Notes: a model not told the origin generated them from the letters alone. DNA of 64,000 nucleotides from Cyclina sinensis (GCA_012932295.1 JAAONU010000009.1:11573535-11637534), one strand, 5' to 3'; shown: positions 25,310 through 37,957, counted from the first letter of the stretch. Made by a program: numbers and translations.

Positions 25310-26190
25310 TTTATGCCGCCACAAAGTGGGGAGCATATAGCATTGCACTTGTCCGTCCGTACGTCTGTCCGTCCGTCCGTAAGTCTGTCCGTACGTCCCG
25401 AAATCTTGTGAACGCAACTCCTCTTAAACCGGATGACAGATTTTGCTTAAACTTCCAGGGATGAACAACCTTAATGTGTAGATGGTAGTACATGTAAAGG
25501 AAGGAATTTTCGCTGCGACCAAATTTAACAGAATTATGGCCCATTGTTGATTTTTTCACTATATACTATGTAGAAATTTTGTGAACGCAACTCCTCTTAA
25601 ACCGGATGGCAGATTTTGCTTAAACTTCCAGGGATGAACAACCTTAATGTGTAGATGGTAGTAAAGGAAGGAATTTTTGCTGCGACCAAATTTCACAGAA
25701 TTTTGGCCCTTTGTTGATTTTTTCACTATATACCATATAGAAATTTTGTGAACGCAACTCCTCTTAAACCGGATGGCAGATTTTGCTTAAACTTTCAGGG
25801 ATGAACAACCTTAATGTGTAGATGGTAGTAAAGGAAGGAATTTTTGCTGCAACCAAATTTAACAGAATTATGGCCCTTTGTTGATTTTTTCACTATATAC
25901 CATATAGAAATTTTTGTGAACGCAACTCCTCTTAAACCGGATGGCAGATTTTGCTTAAACTTCCAGGGATGAACAACCTTAATGTGTAGATGGTAGTAAA
26001 GGAAGGAATTTTTGCTGTGACCATATATAACAGAATTATGGCCCTTTGTTGATTTTTTCACTATATACCATATAAATAATTGAACATATAAATTTTACAT
26101 TTGTAATTTAATATGTACATAAGGTTACCTGTAGATCATTTTAGGTATATGTACAGAAAAAATCTTACATACAGGATATACATGCTCTTG
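25310..26190 (+). mobile_element. TATGCCGCCAC-headed element, four ~175 bp units, CTCTTG end
   Basis: The head TATGCCGCCACAAAGTGGGG then AGCATATAG is followed by GTCC/GTAC repeats. Four nearly identical units of 173-178 bp carry 'GTGAACGCAACTCCTCTTAA' and 'GGAAGGAATTTTTGCTGCG'. An AT-rich end segment (26075-26180) closes in ATGCTCTTG before a T run. The high identity between units suggests recent expansion. Confidence 0.8.
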
Positions 26191-26368
26191 TTTATGAGCA
26201 CTTATGCATAGTGGACACAGTTCTAGTTCTTATTGTCCATGTCTCAAAAAGTGTCAAAGATATTCCATTCAAACTTGGAATACTTGATCACCAGCAAGAC
26301 CCCTGCAAAGATTGTTGGTATCCATGCCCCTGAGGTCACAGTTAGCCCCACCCCCAGGGGTCACTTAT

Positions 26369-26999
26369 TTATGCTCCCTGAAGGGCGAGCATATAGTTGC
26401 CGCTTTGTCCGTCCATCCATCCTGTCTGTCTGTTCGTCTGTTCGTCCGTCCGTCATAATTTTGTCCGGGGCATAACACAAAAACTATGAGAAATATCAAG
26501 ACCAATCAGGTTGTTAGATCTCTTAAAGGAGAAGTGCAATGTACAAGAACCATAACTCTTGCTTTATTAATTTTTGAGTAATTGCCCTTTGAAATTTCTC
26601 ATACTTATTTTTTGTCCAGGGCATATCTCACAAAGTATAAAAGTTATCAACTTGAAACTTTATAAGTAGATAGATCTCATTGATGAGCAGTGCAGTGCAC
26701 AAGAACCATAACTCTTGCTTTATTAATTTTTGAGTTATTGCCTTTTGAAATTTCTCATACTTATTTTTTGTCAGGGGCATATCTCACAAAGTATAAGAGA
26801 TATTAACATGAAACTTTATTGGTAGATAGATCTCTATGAGGAGGAGTGCAGCGTGCAAGAACTGTTACTCTATTTTGCAAAATTTAGGAGTTATTGCCCG
26901 TTGTTATTTTACATACTTAAAAAAAATACATATTAAACAATAGCCCTTTTGGAATTGGCATTTATCCAGGGAGCATCCATCGGTTCTACCGATTTCTTG
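26369..26999 (+). mobile_element. TATGCTCCCTGAAGG-headed element, TTCTTG end
   Basis: The head hairpin TATGCTCCCTGAAGGGCGAG CATATAG and a GTCC linker are followed by three ~170 bp units ('GCATATCTCACAAAGTATAA', 'AACCATAACTCTTGCTTTAT'). The tail has palindrome ATCGGTTCTACCGAT and TTCTTG. The flanks GGGGTCACTTATT / TTTTGCTTATACTTATATAG rejoin as the 163 bp class unit. Confidence 0.75.
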
Positions 27000-27059
27000 T
27001 TTTGCTTATACTTATATATAGGAAAAAACTTCTTAAGCCTAGAAATAAAATTTTAACTG

Positions 27060-27160
27060 ATATGAGATAGGTAAGTACTTCCCCCCCCCCCCACCTGTCC
27101 CCTCTGTATGGGGAACCCCCTCCCCCCGCCATTTTTTTTTACATTCCCGCCCCCCACGGC
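27060..27160 (+). repeat. C-rich low-complexity tract
   Basis: A run of 12 C at 27081, then further C4-C6 runs and a T9 run. It lies between two array blocks. No gene. Confidence 0.7.
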
Positions 27161-27162
27161 TC

Positions 27163-28340
27163 ACCTGTCACATAGTGACAGGGTGAACTTTTGTGATCAC
27201 CTTTCGTCCGTCGTCTGTTCACAATTGTTGTCTGCGCTCTAGCGGTCTTAATTTTGGTGCGATCTTCTTTAAACTTGGTCAGAATGTTTATCTCAATGAT
27301 ATCTAGGTCATCTTCATAAATGGGTCATCTTACCCTTAAAACTAGGTCACTAGGTCAAATTATAGAAAAAGCTTGTCCCCACTCTAGTGGTCTTAATTTT
27401 GGTCCGATCTTCTTCAAACTTGGTCAAAATGTTAATCTCAATGATATCTAGATCAGATTTGAAACTGGGTCATTTGACCTTCAAAACTAGGTCACAAGGT
27501 CAAATTATAGAAAAAGCTTGTCCGCACTCTAGCAGTCTTAATTTTGGTCCGATCTTCTTCAAACTTGGTCAGATTGTTTATCTAAATGATATCTAGGTCA
27601 AGTTCGTAACTGGGTCATGTGACCTTGAAAACAAGGTAACTAGTTAGAATTTTAGAAAAAGCTTGTCAGCACTCTAGCGGTCTTAATTTTGGTCCCATCT
27701 TCTTCAAGCTTGGTCAGAATGTGTATCTCAGTGATATCTAGGTCAGGTTCAAAACTGGGTTATGTGACCTTGAAAACTAGGTCACTAGGTCAAATTATAG
27801 ATAACGCTTGTCCACACTGTAGTAGTCTTAATTTTGCTCTGATCTTCTTCAAGCTTTGTCAGAATGATTATCTCAATGATATCTAGGTCAAGTTTGAAAC
27901 TGGGTCATGTAACTTTGAAATTTAGGTCACTAGGTCAAGTTATGATAAAAGCTTTTCTGCACTCTAGTGGTCTTAATTTTGGTCTGATCTTCACTTTCAT
28001 TACCATAAGATCTTGGTTCCTTTCTTCAAATTGCCATATTGCATTATTGGTTCCAGAGTTATGGCCCCTGAAAGTGCCAAAATTAACTATTTAGACCTTG
28101 TCTGCACAATAGCAGCTTCATTTTTGATTTGACTTTAATCAGACTTGTACAATACTTGAGTTAATATAAGATCTTGCAGGGTTGCCAGGGGACTTGAAAA
28201 GTCAGGGAAATTTGATTTTTTTTCAAGGTCAGGGAATTGTCAGGGAATTTTGAAAATTGGTCAGTGAAAAATAAAAATCCAGAAAAGTTAGTGAAAAGTC
28301 AGGGAAAAATAATTTTGAAGGGCTAATATTGTTCTATTTT
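27163..28340 (+). mobile_element. GCTCACCTGTCAC-headed block, ~160 bp units (copy 2)
   Basis: The head CTCACCTGTCACATAGTGAC with GGGTGAAC is followed by five to six units ('GAAAAAGCTTGTCCGCACTC', 'TCTCAATGATATCTAGGTCA'). A unique end segment has 'TTGGTTCCAGAGTTATGGCC' and a GTCAGGGAA-rich stretch reaching 28340. It is longer at its 3' side than copy 1 (17765-18560). Confidence 0.72.
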
Positions 28341-28986
28341 ATTAAAGATTGCATTTACACATTTTTTCCATTATGAACCTTTTTCTTTATAATTGTGTAC
28401 ATTGTATTTTAATAAAAGTTCTAGTATTATAAATAACATTACTTAAAGACTGAAAGTCTCTGCAACCCTTACAACCAAAAATTAAAATAAGTATGTGTTA
28501 CACTCAAAACCCATGTTCCTCCCTCCAAGATCCATGTCACAGCAACCCTCTGAACTTAGTAAGTTCTGCTATATAGGCCTTACTGCTGATAGTTTGTGTC
28601 TTGCCAATATATTTTTTGCATCTATGGTTGGATTTTAAAATAATAAGCAGAATTGGCAATAGAGTGAACATGTGTCATGTACATAATCCCTGTTTGGAAC
28701 GGTGTTCCAACAATCAGTTCACAGCTACCTAGTTTCTTGTATAACGGCAGGATTTTTTTAAAAATATTGCAGCACAAACTTCTACATTTTTCAAGATACT
28801 GCTTTGAAACTTTAAACATGTTAGGTATCATGTGTATATGTGCCTGATATATTTTTTATGAGGCTCAGTCCATTATAGTCCACGTTGTGCTTTAACAATC
28901 CTGATGACGCACGACATCTAGTGAAACTTTACCAAAGATGACCCCATGGTCATAATTGCCTGCACCCTTTGAGTCAATTGGCAATA
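28341..28986. other. Low-copy AT-rich DNA
   Basis: No gene, tandem structure or clean terminal repeats were seen. A frame of 69 codons on the - strand lacks family resemblance and flanking splice sites. Confidence 0.4.
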
Positions 28987-28987
28987 A

Positions 28988-29491
28988 TTATGTCTCCCCC
29001 CAAAAATGGGGGAGACATATTGTTTTTCCCCCGGTTGTCCTTCCGTCCGTCCATCCGTCTGTCCGTCCATCCGTCCGTCTGTCTGTCTGTCCGTCACAAA
29101 ATCGTGTCTGCTCTGTATCTTCCAAAACCCTTGAAGGATTTTTATGAAACTTGGGTCAGATGTTCACCTCATCAAGGCGACGTGCAGAACCCACTTTGCG
29201 GGTGTAGTGTCTCAAGGGCAAGGTCACACTTGGAGGTTAAATGTCAAATGCCACAGAATCGTGTCCGCTCTGTATCTTCCAAAGCCCTTGAAGGATTTTT
29301 ATGAAACTTGGGTCAGATGTTCACCTCATCAAGGTGACGTGCAGAACCCACTTTGCGGGTGCGGTGTCTCAAGGTCAAGGTCACACTTGGAGGTTAAATG
29401 TCAAATTTTACAATCGTCTGACTCAATACTACCTGCAGCAACTGGCTGGGGGGAGACATATGTTTTTGTTCAATCAAAAACCCATTTCTAG
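28988..29491 (+). mobile_element. ATGTCTCCCCCC-headed element, 157 bp unit (two copies)
   Basis: The head ATGTCTCCCCCCAAAAATGG pairs with GGGAGACAT and is followed by a GTCC/GTCT linker. Two units of exactly 157 bp follow ('GTGTCCGCTCTGTATCTTCC', 'AAGGCGACGTGCAGAACCC'). The tail GGGGGGAGACATATG echoes the head, followed by TTTTTGTTCAATCAAAAA and CATTTCTAG. A second copy with four units is at 31887-32677. Confidence 0.83.
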
Positions 29492-30480
29492 TTATTGTAT
29501 TTGCATCCACTGACTCTTGCAACCATTGAGCAGTTGTTGGCAGGTGAGCGACCCAAAGTCCCATGGACCCTCGTGTTTATTTTTTTTTAATACATAGGTA
29601 CTTGACTCCCCCCCCCCCCCCCCCACTGGGGTCGAGTTTTTTATATTTCTTATTTGTTTTTATACATAGGTACTTGACTCCCAATTGTTTAACTTGGCTT
29701 ATAATTAATTATCCAGCACTGAGAAAAGTGGAGCATGCTGTTTGTGGACAGGTCTTGTTGTACTTGGACTAGCATGCTGTCTTTTCCAGCAGGCTCTTGT
29801 TTACTTTTTTAGTTATTCTAACAGAGTACCCAAGGGAGACACAAATGTTCCACTGTACACCCATCTAGTTAGTAAATGGAATTACTTGATACTTAAACAC
29901 AACACCCCTATGGACAAGACCTTCCCACTGACATATATGACCTTGACCTATGTATGACCTTGACCTCAAGGGCCCGGTTGTCAAAAATACTTAATATTTT
30001 TGGCCAGAACTCCCTTATTACTTAACAGATTTAGTTCATGTTTGCACTCAACAACCCTTTATGAGAAATCTTCCATATGCACATATGTTTTATTTTTACC
30101 TTGATCCCTACATGACCTTTATCTTGTGGTCAGATTGTCCAAAAAAAACAAACAACTTCTGTTGAAAAATCTACAATTTGTCTTTATCTTGTCACATGTA
30201 TCTTTTTTACCTTGACCCCTAAATAACCTTGAGCTTGAGGTCAAATTGTCAGAAAAACCCACGTCTTTTGAAGGATCAACTATTATTGATCTTCATGTGG
30301 TCCTCAGCTCAGAAGTCAAAGCACAACTACAGGGGCATTGTCATCTTTCAATGACAGTTCCTGTTTCCTCATTATGTCAGATTCCTTTTTAGCTCACTAA
30401 GTGCTCATGTTAGCTATTGTGATCTCATTTCGTCCGTCGTTGTGCGTTTGTGCATGAGTGCGTTAGTGCATCAACATTTT
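29492..30480. repeat. Mixed array remnants rich in TGACCTTGACC
   Basis: Degenerate units carry 'CCTTGACC(C)CTAAATGACCTTGA' words and a run of 17 C at 29608-29624. There is also a truncated AGCTCAC head at 30390 with its GTCC linker, but no array of its own. No gene is seen. Confidence 0.5.
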
Positions 30481-30885
30481 CCTTTAAAGGGGCTGTACTC
30501 CAGAATTCATATAAAAATATTTTTTACATAAATTAAATATCTAGATGCCATGAGATTATAACAACATGATATTTTTACTTCAAAACTAAAAGTCAAAATA
30601 GAACAAAAAAAATATATTTGCTTCAGCTTAATTTGAACTCTGGACCCTCATGTTAACAAAATTTTTCCAGTGCTTGTACTGTCACCACTATCACTACAAC
30701 TGAAATAACAATTATTTACTTTAAATGTTATACAATATAGTTAAACGGTCGCGTTATGGTATAGCACTACGAAAGGAAAAAAATCAATTTATAATGTGAT
30801 TATCTGACTTATTTTTTGTCAGTAAGTTAGTTTTTAAGCATTAGTCATAAATATTACAAGAAATTTATTATACAAGAAAACTTCC
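30481..30885. other. Low-copy segment starting GGGGCTGTACTCCAG
   Basis: About 400 bp of non-tandem AT-rich DNA sits inside a truncated head element. The GGGGCTGTACTCCAG start may be one end of another dispersed repeat, but no matching second end was found. Confidence 0.35.
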
Positions 30886-31880
30886 TTTTTACCTCACCTG
30901 GCACAAAGTGCCAGAGTGAGCTTTTGTCATACCCCAATATCCGGTGTGCATCGTGAGGCGTCAACAATTTCATTCAAACGACATCTACTCTGAAACCACT
31001 GGGTCAAATTCAAGCTCCTCCAAAGTTGTTTAAAGAATTCAATTCCAAGCAGAACTCTGGTTTCTATGGCAACTTAAAAGAAAAATTTGAAAATCTTCTT
31101 GTCTGAAACCACAAGGCATGAAGCTTAGAAATTTGGTATGAGGCATCATCTAGTGGACCTTTACCAAGATTGTTCAAATTAGGACCCTGGGGTCAGAACT
31201 GGCCCCGCCAGGGGGGTCACTTGATTTACATAGAGTTATATAGGGAAAACTTTAAAAATCTTCTTGTCAGAAACCGCAAGGCATGGAGCTAAGATATTTG
31301 GTGTTGAGCATTCTCTAGTAGACCTCTAACAAGATTGTTCAAATCATTGCCCCTGGGTCAAAATTGGCTCTGCCCAAGGGGTCACATGTTTTACATAGAG
31401 TTATATAGTAAATTCTTTAAAAATCTTCTTGTCAGAAACTGCAAGGCCTGGAGCTTAGATATTTGGTATTAGGTATCATCTAGTGGACCTCTACAAAGAT
31501 TGTTCAAACTATGACCTTGGGATCCGAACTGACCCTGCCCAGGGCTTACTTGATTTACATAGAGTTATATAGGGAAAACTTTAAAAATCTTCTTGTAAGA
31601 AACTACAAGGCATGGAGCTTAGATATTTGGTGTTGAGCATTGTCTAGTAGACCTCTACCAAGATTGTTCAAATCATGGCCCCTGTGTCAAAACTGGCCCA
31701 GCCCAAGGGGTCACATGTTTTACATAGAGTTATATAGCAAAAAACCTTTAAAAATCTTCTTGTCACAAATTGCAAGGTCTGGAGCTTAGATATTTGGTAG
31801 TATGCACTGTGACAAGAGTGGGGTCATCCCCTCTCCCCTGGGGGTCACTCCCCCCACCCCCCGCCCAATTTTTTTTTTTT
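30886..31880 (+). repeat. CTCACCTGGCAC-headed 163 bp class array
   Basis: The head CTCACCTGGCACAAAGTGCC with AGAGTGAGC is followed by six units of the 'ATTTGGTATGTAGCATTGTC' class. These alternate two subtypes ('GTATGAGGCATCATC' and 'GTGTTGAGCATT'). It ends in 'GGGGTCATCCCC' and a C-rich run before a T run. Confidence 0.75.
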
Positions 31881-31886
31881 TCTTTA

Positions 31887-32677
31887 TGTCTCCCCCCAAA
31901 AATGGGGGAGACATATTGTTTTTCCCCCAGTTGTCCATCCGTCCGTCCGTCCATCTGTCTGTCCGTCACAAAATCGTGTCCGCTCTGTATCTTCCAAAGC
32001 CCTTGAAGGATTTTTATGAAACTTGGGTCAGATGTTCACCTCATCAAGGCGACGTGCAGAACCCACTTTGCGAGTGTGGTGTCTCAAGGGCAAGGTCACA
32101 CTTGGAGGTTAAATGTCAAATGCCACAAAATCGTGTCCGCTCTGTATCTTCCAAAGCCCTTGAAGGATTTTTATGAAACTTGGGTCAGATGTTCACCTCA
32201 TCAAGGCGACATGCAGAACACACTTTGTGGGTGTGGTGTCTCAAGGTCAAGGTCACACTTGGAGGGTAAATGTCAAATGCCACAGAATTGTGTCCGCTCT
32301 GTATCTTCCAAAGCCCTTGAAGGATTTTTATGAAACTTGGGTCAGATGTTCACCTCATCAAGGCGACATGCAGAACCCACTTTGCGGGTGTGGTGTCACA
32401 AGGTCAAGGTCACACTTGGAGGTTAAATGTCAAATGCCACAAAATCGTGTCCGCTCTGTATCTTCAAAATCCCTTGAAGGATTTTTATGAAACTTGGGTC
32501 AGATGTTCACCTTATCAAGGTGACGTGCAGAACCCACTTTGCGGGTGTGGTGTCTCAAGGTCAAGGTCACACTTGGAGGTTAAATGTCAAATTTTACAAT
32601 CATCTGACTCAATACTACCTGCAGCAACTGGCTGGGGGCAGACATATGTTTTTGTTCAATCAAAAACCCATTTCTAG
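31887..32677 (+). mobile_element. ATGTCTCCCCCC-headed element, 157 bp unit (four copies)
   Basis: Same family as 28988-29491, with four units starting near 31970, 32127, 32284 and 32441, spacing exactly 157 bp. Since 157 is not a multiple of three, each unit is read in a different frame by overlapping open frames of ~105-124 codons. That is an artefact of the array, not a protein family. Confidence 0.85.
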
Positions 32678-33006
32678 TTTATTAAGATTTTCGCTATGGC
32701 AATAAAATTTGGACCATTTTTACAGTTTTTCAAGATGATTTCAAAAACATTATTCTTTGACCTATATTTTTGACCTACTGACCTACTTTTTTGTTTTTTA
32801 GCTACGGCAGTGAAATTTGGACCATGTGCACAGTTTTTCGTTTCGATTTCAAAAATGTCATAGCATGACCTATATTTTTGACCTACTGACCTACTTTTTT
32901 GATTTTTAGCTACAGCAATGAAATTTGGACCATGTGCACAGTTTTTCGTTTGGATTTCAAAAATGTCATATCATGACCTATATTTTTGACCTACTGACCT
33001 ACTTTT
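32678..33006 (+). repeat. ~110 bp 'GACCTACTGACCTAC' array, first block
   Basis: Units read 'ATGAAATTTGGACCATGTGC', 'CATGACCTATATTTTTGACC' and 'TACTGACCTACTTTTTTG'. The array is interrupted by the element at 33007 and resumes at 36473. Confidence 0.75.
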
Positions 33007-36000
33007 TTAGCTCACCTGAGCCTGCTCAGGGTGAGCTTTTGGGATTGTTGATTGTCCGGCGTGCGTCGGCGTGCGATGTGCGTTGTCAACAATTTGACTT
33101 AAACAACATCTCCTCCTAAACCGCTGAGCCAACATTGATGAAACATGCCTGGGATATTCCTTGCATGAAGCTCTACCAAATTTGTTCAAAGAATTCAATT
33201 CTATCAAGAACTCTGGTTGCTATGGCAACTTAAAGGAAAAATTTGAAAATCTTCTTGTCTGAAACCACAAGGCCCTGAGCCTTAAAATTTGGTATGTAGC
33301 ATTGTCTAGTGGACCTCTATCAAGTTTGTTCAAATTATGCCCCTTGGGTCAAATTTGGCCCTGCCCGGGGGGGTCAATTGATTTTACATAGGCTTATATA
33401 GGAAAACTTTAAAAATCTTCTTGTCTGAAACCACAAGGCCTAGAGTTTAGATATTTGGTGTGCAGCATTTTCCAGTGGACCTCTACCAAGTTGTTCAAAT
33501 CATGGCTCCTGGGTCAAAAATGGCCCTGCCCTGGGGGTCACTTGATTTACATAGGGTTATATAGGGAAAACTTTAAAAATCTTCTTGTCTGAAACCACAA
33601 TGCCTGGAGCTTAGATATTTGGTATGAGGCATCATCTAGTAGACCTCTACAAAGATTGTTCAAATAATGACCCTGGGGTCAGAACTGGCCCCGCACTGGG
33701 GGTCACTTGATTTACATAGAGTTATATAGGGAAAACTTTAAAAATCTTCTTGTCAGAAACCGCAAGGCATGGAGCTTAGATATTTGGTATGTAGCATTGT
33801 CTAGTGGACCTCTACAAAGCTTGTTCAAATAATGACCATGGGGTCAGAACTGGCCCAGCCCTGTGGGTCACTTGATTTACATAGGGTTATATAGGGAAAA
33901 CTTTAAAAATCTTCTTGTCAGAAACCGCAAGGCATGGAGCTTAGATATTTGGTGTGTAGCATTTTCTAGTAGACCTCTACCAAGATTGTTCAAATCATGG
34001 CCCCTGGGTCAAAATTGGCTCTGCCCAAGGGGTCAAATGTTTTACATAGAGTTATATTGTAAATTCTTTAAAAATCTTCTAGTTAGAAACGGCAAGGCCT
34101 GGAGCTAAGATATTTGGTATGAGGCATCATCTAGTGGACCTCTACAAAGATTGTTCAAATGGTGACCCTGGGGTCAGAACTGATCCCGCCCAGGGCTTTT
34201 TTGATTGACATAGAGTTATATACATGTAGGGAAAACTTTAAAAATCTTCTTGTTAGAAACTACAAAGCGTGGAGCTTAGATATTTGGTGTGTTGCATTCT
34301 CTAGTAGACCTCTACAAAGATTGTTCAAATCATGGCCCCTGGGTCAAAACTGGCCCCGCCCAAGAGGTCACATGTTTTATATAGAGGTTAATAGCAAAGA
34401 ACTTTTAAAATCTTCTTGTCACAAATTGCAAGGCCTGGAGCTTAGATATTTGGTAGTATGCACCGTGGCCATAGTGGGGTCATCCCCCCTCCCTTGGGGG
34501 GGTCACCCCCCCCCCCCCCCTCCCCCCAGCCCAAAAATTTTTATCTCATTTTTTAAGTTTTTCGCTATGCCAATAAAATTTGGACTATTTGTACTTTTTT
34601 TCAAGATGATTTCAAAAACATTTTTCCTTGACCTATATTTTTTACCTACTGACCTACTTTTTTGTTTTTTAGCCAAGCAATGAAATTTGGACCATGTGCA
34701 CAGTTTTCGTTTCGATTTCAAAAATGTCATATCATAACCTATATTTTTGACCTACTGACCTACTTTTTGTTTTTTTAGCTACCGCAATGAAATTTGGACT
34801 GTGTGCACAGTTATTCGTTTCGATTTCAAAAATGTTATCGCATGACCTATATTTTTGACCTACTGACCTTTTTGTTTTTGGAGCTATGGCAATGAAATTT
34901 GGAACATGTGCACAGTTTTTTGTTCCGATTTAAAAAACGCCATATCATGACCTATATTTTTGACCTACTGACCTACTTTTTTGTTTTTTTAGCTACAGCA
35001 AGAAATTTGGACCATGTATCCAGTTTTTTGTTTCTATTTCAAAAACATCATAGCATGACCTATATTTTTGACCTACTGACCTTCTTTTTGTTTTTGGAGC
35101 TATGGCATAGAAATTTGGACCATTTGTACTGTTTAGATCAGAAACCAAAAGGCATAGAGCTTTGATATTTTGTATGTAGCATTGTCCAGAGGACCACTAC
35201 CAAGTTTGTCCAAAGCATGGCCCCTTGGTCAAAAATGGCCCCACCCCAGGGGTCACATGTTTTACATAGAGTTATATAGAAAAAACCTTTCAAATCTTCT
35301 TTTCAGATACCAAAAGGCCTAGAGTTAAGATATTTGGTGTACAACATTGTCTACTGGACCTTTACCAAGTTTGTTCAATTCATAGCCCCTGGGTCAAAAA
35401 AGGCCCCACCCCATAGGCCACATGTTTTACATAGAGTAATAAAGAAAAAGTTTTAAAAATCTTCTTGTCAGAAACCACATTGCCTAGAGTTTAGATATTT
35501 GATGTGCGGCATTGTCTAGTTGACCTCTATCAAGTTTGTTCAAATTATGACCCCGGGGTCAAAACTGGGGGTCATTTGATTTTACACAAGGATTTATATA
35601 GGGAAAACTTTAAAAATCTGCTGCTCTGAAACACCAAGGGCTATACCTTCAATTGTTCATTGTTATGTCTCCCCCAACCCCGCCCCTGTGATGGAGACAT
35701 ATTGTTTTTGCCTTGTCCATGGGTGTCTATTTGTCTGTCTGTCTTGAGACTTTGTTTCCTTTCAATAACATGAGTACCAGTTGACCCAAAGCCTTCAAAC
35801 TTCACAGGGTTATTGCCCTTATTGAGTACAAAAAATCCCTTTTGTGTTTTGGGTCAGTAGGTCAAAGGTCAAGGTCAGAGGGACCTCTAGAGTTGAAACC
35901 ATTTCCACTCAATAACAGGATTACCATTTTGCCCAGAGCCTCCAAACTTTATAGGATGATTGTTTTTACTAAATAGAAGAACCATGTTGTGTTTGGGGCT

Positions 36001-36472
36001 AGTATTTCAAAGGTCAGGGTCACATGGACCTGTAGAGTGAAAATTATTTCTGCAGAGTGACTGTAGTACCATTACATCCAGAGCCTTCAAACTTCATAAG
36101 ATAATTGTATTAGAAGAATCCTATTGTTTTTAGGGTCCATAGGTGAAAGGTTAGGTTTACAGGGACCTGTAGAGTGAAAACTGTTTCTGCTCAGTAACTG
36201 GAGTACCATTTTACCTAGAGCCTTAAAACTTCATAGGATGATTGTCTGTACTCAGTAAAAGAACCCAATCATTTTTGGGGTCAGTAGGTCAAAAGTCAAG
36301 GTCACTGTAGAGTAAAACTATTTCTGCTAAAAAAAATGAGTACCATTACACCCAGAGTCTTCAAACTTATTGCAAAGCTTTTCAAACTTGCACCTATAAA
36401 AACCAATAACGATATTTGTAACATGAGCAGTGATACTCAGGTGAGCGATTGAGGGCCATCATGGCCCTCTTG
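33007..36472 (+). mobile_element. Hairpin-headed composite element (3.5 kb)
   Basis: The head TTAGCTCACCTGAGC/CTGCTCAGGGTGAGC is followed by 163 bp class units to about 34450 and a C-rich run. An embedded ~110 bp array follows (34540-35125), then more 163 bp units and an ATGTCTCC-headed 'CCAGAGCCTTCAAACTTCAT' array (35660-36400). The tail is AGGGCCATCATGGCCCTC and TTG. Left host CCTACTTTT and right host TTGTTTTTGGAGC rejoin as the intact CCTACTTTTTGTTTTTGGAG at 39216-39235. Confidence 0.78.
34506..34527 (+). repeat. Poly-C tract
   Basis: A run of 15 C, one T and 6 C at the end of a 163 bp class array, after 'GGGGTCATCCCCCCTCCC'. Homologous positions at 31830-31864 and 38940-38986 carry C tracts of different length. 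Confidence 0.8.
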
Positions 36473-37957
36473 TTGTTTTTGGAGCTATAGCAGTGAAATT
36501 GCATTGGTCCATTTCTGTGATATGCATCATTACATTCATAAAAATTTCTTTCATCTTTGAACCCAGGTGAGTGCTTTAGGGCCATTGCATGAAGCTCTAC
36601 CAAAGTTGTTCAAAGAATTCAATTCCATCAAGAACTCTGGTTGATATGGTAACTTAAAGGAAAAACTTCTTGTCTGAAACCACAAGGCCCTGAGCCTTAA
36701 GATTTGGTATGTAGCATTGTCTAGTGGACCTCTATCAAGTTTGTTCAAATTATGCCCCTGGGGTCAAATTTGGCCCTACCCCGGGGGTCAGTTGATTTTA
36801 CATAGGCTTATATAGTGAAACTTTAAAAATCTTCTTGTCTGAAACAACAAGGCCCCGAGCCTTAAGATTTAGTTTGTAGCATTGTCTAGTGGACCTCTAT
36901 CAAGTTTGTTCAAATTATGCCCCTGGGGTCAAATTTGGCCCTGCCCCGGGGGTCAACTGATTTAATATAGTGAAACTTTAAAAATCTTCTTGTCTGAAAC
37001 CACGAGGCCCTGAGCCTAAAGATTTGGTATATAGCAATGTCATGTGGACCTCTACCAAGTTAGTTGAAATTAAGCCCCTGGGGTCAAATTTGGCCCCTAC
37101 CGGGGGGTCATTGAATTTTACATAGGCTTATATAGTAAAACTTTAAAAATCTTCTTGTCTGAAACCACAAGGCCCCGACATCTAAGATTTTGTATGTATT
37201 ATTGCTTTGTGGACCTCTACCAAGTTTGTTCAAATTATGCCCAAGGGGTCAAATTTGGCCCTGCCCCGGGGGTCAACTTATTTTGCATAGGGAAAACTTT
37301 GAAAATCTTTTTGTTTGTATAAAATATGAGATCTTTGAATATCTTCAGTTAGAAAATTTAATGTTGCATCTGATGTTTGCTTAATGGTAGACCCTCAGGC
37401 AAAGTACTCAGGTGAGCGATCTAGGGCCATCATGGCCCTCTTGTTCAAATTATGCCCCTGGGGTCAAATTTGGCCCCACCCCAGGGATCAATTGATTTTA
37501 CATAGAGAAAACTTTGAAAATCTTCTTGTCTGAAACAACAAGGGCCTGAGCCTTAAGATTTGGTATGTAGCATTGTCAAGAGGACCTCTACCAAGTTTGT
37601 TCAAATTATACCCCTGGGGTCAAATTTGGCCCTACCTGTGGGTCTTTGGTTTTACATAGGCTTGTATAGTAAAAACTTTGAAACTCTTCTTGTAGAAGGA
37701 GAGGTAACATTTTCAGTCCAAATAATCTGGAAATTTGTCAGAAAGGTTGTTTTGATGATTTGTAGCTCAAGTTCGTATATGGGTCATCTGGGGTCAAAAA
37801 CTAGGTCACAGCCCAAATATTGAAAAATTTTGTAAACACTCTAGACATTTTCAGTTCAAATAATCTGGTAATTTGTCAGAAAGGTTGTTTTGATAATTTG
37901 TAGCTTAATTTTGGATATGGGTCATCTGGGGTCAATTAACCAGGTCTATATCAATTT
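36473..37957 (+). repeat. 163 bp class units and interrupted tails
   Basis: 36473-36590 completes the 110 bp host with a degraded tail (CCAGGTGAGTGCTTTAGGGCC). 36590-37400 is the 'GGTCAAATTTGGCCCTGCCC' subtype. 37395-37443 is a full tail with CTCTTG, after which the interrupted unit resumes. 37690-37957 is the 142 bp class plus the GGTCAATTAACCAGG module, cut by the next element. Confidence 0.65.

Noticed and set aside
18480..28340. GTCAGGGAA-rich ends as exons or regulatory RNAs
   Set aside because: Present in two near-identical repeat copies and without open frames; better explained as part of a mobile block.
28969..32677. Overlapping 70-124 codon + strand frames resembling a small protein family (MKLGSDVHLIKATC...)
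   Set aside because: They are the 157 bp tandem unit read in successive frames; 157 is not divisible by three, and head and tail hairpins show this is a mobile array.
33863..34683. A 174-codon + strand frame
   Set aside because: It is made of 163 bp class repeat units and ends in poly-C and T-rich DNA; no domain or splice support.
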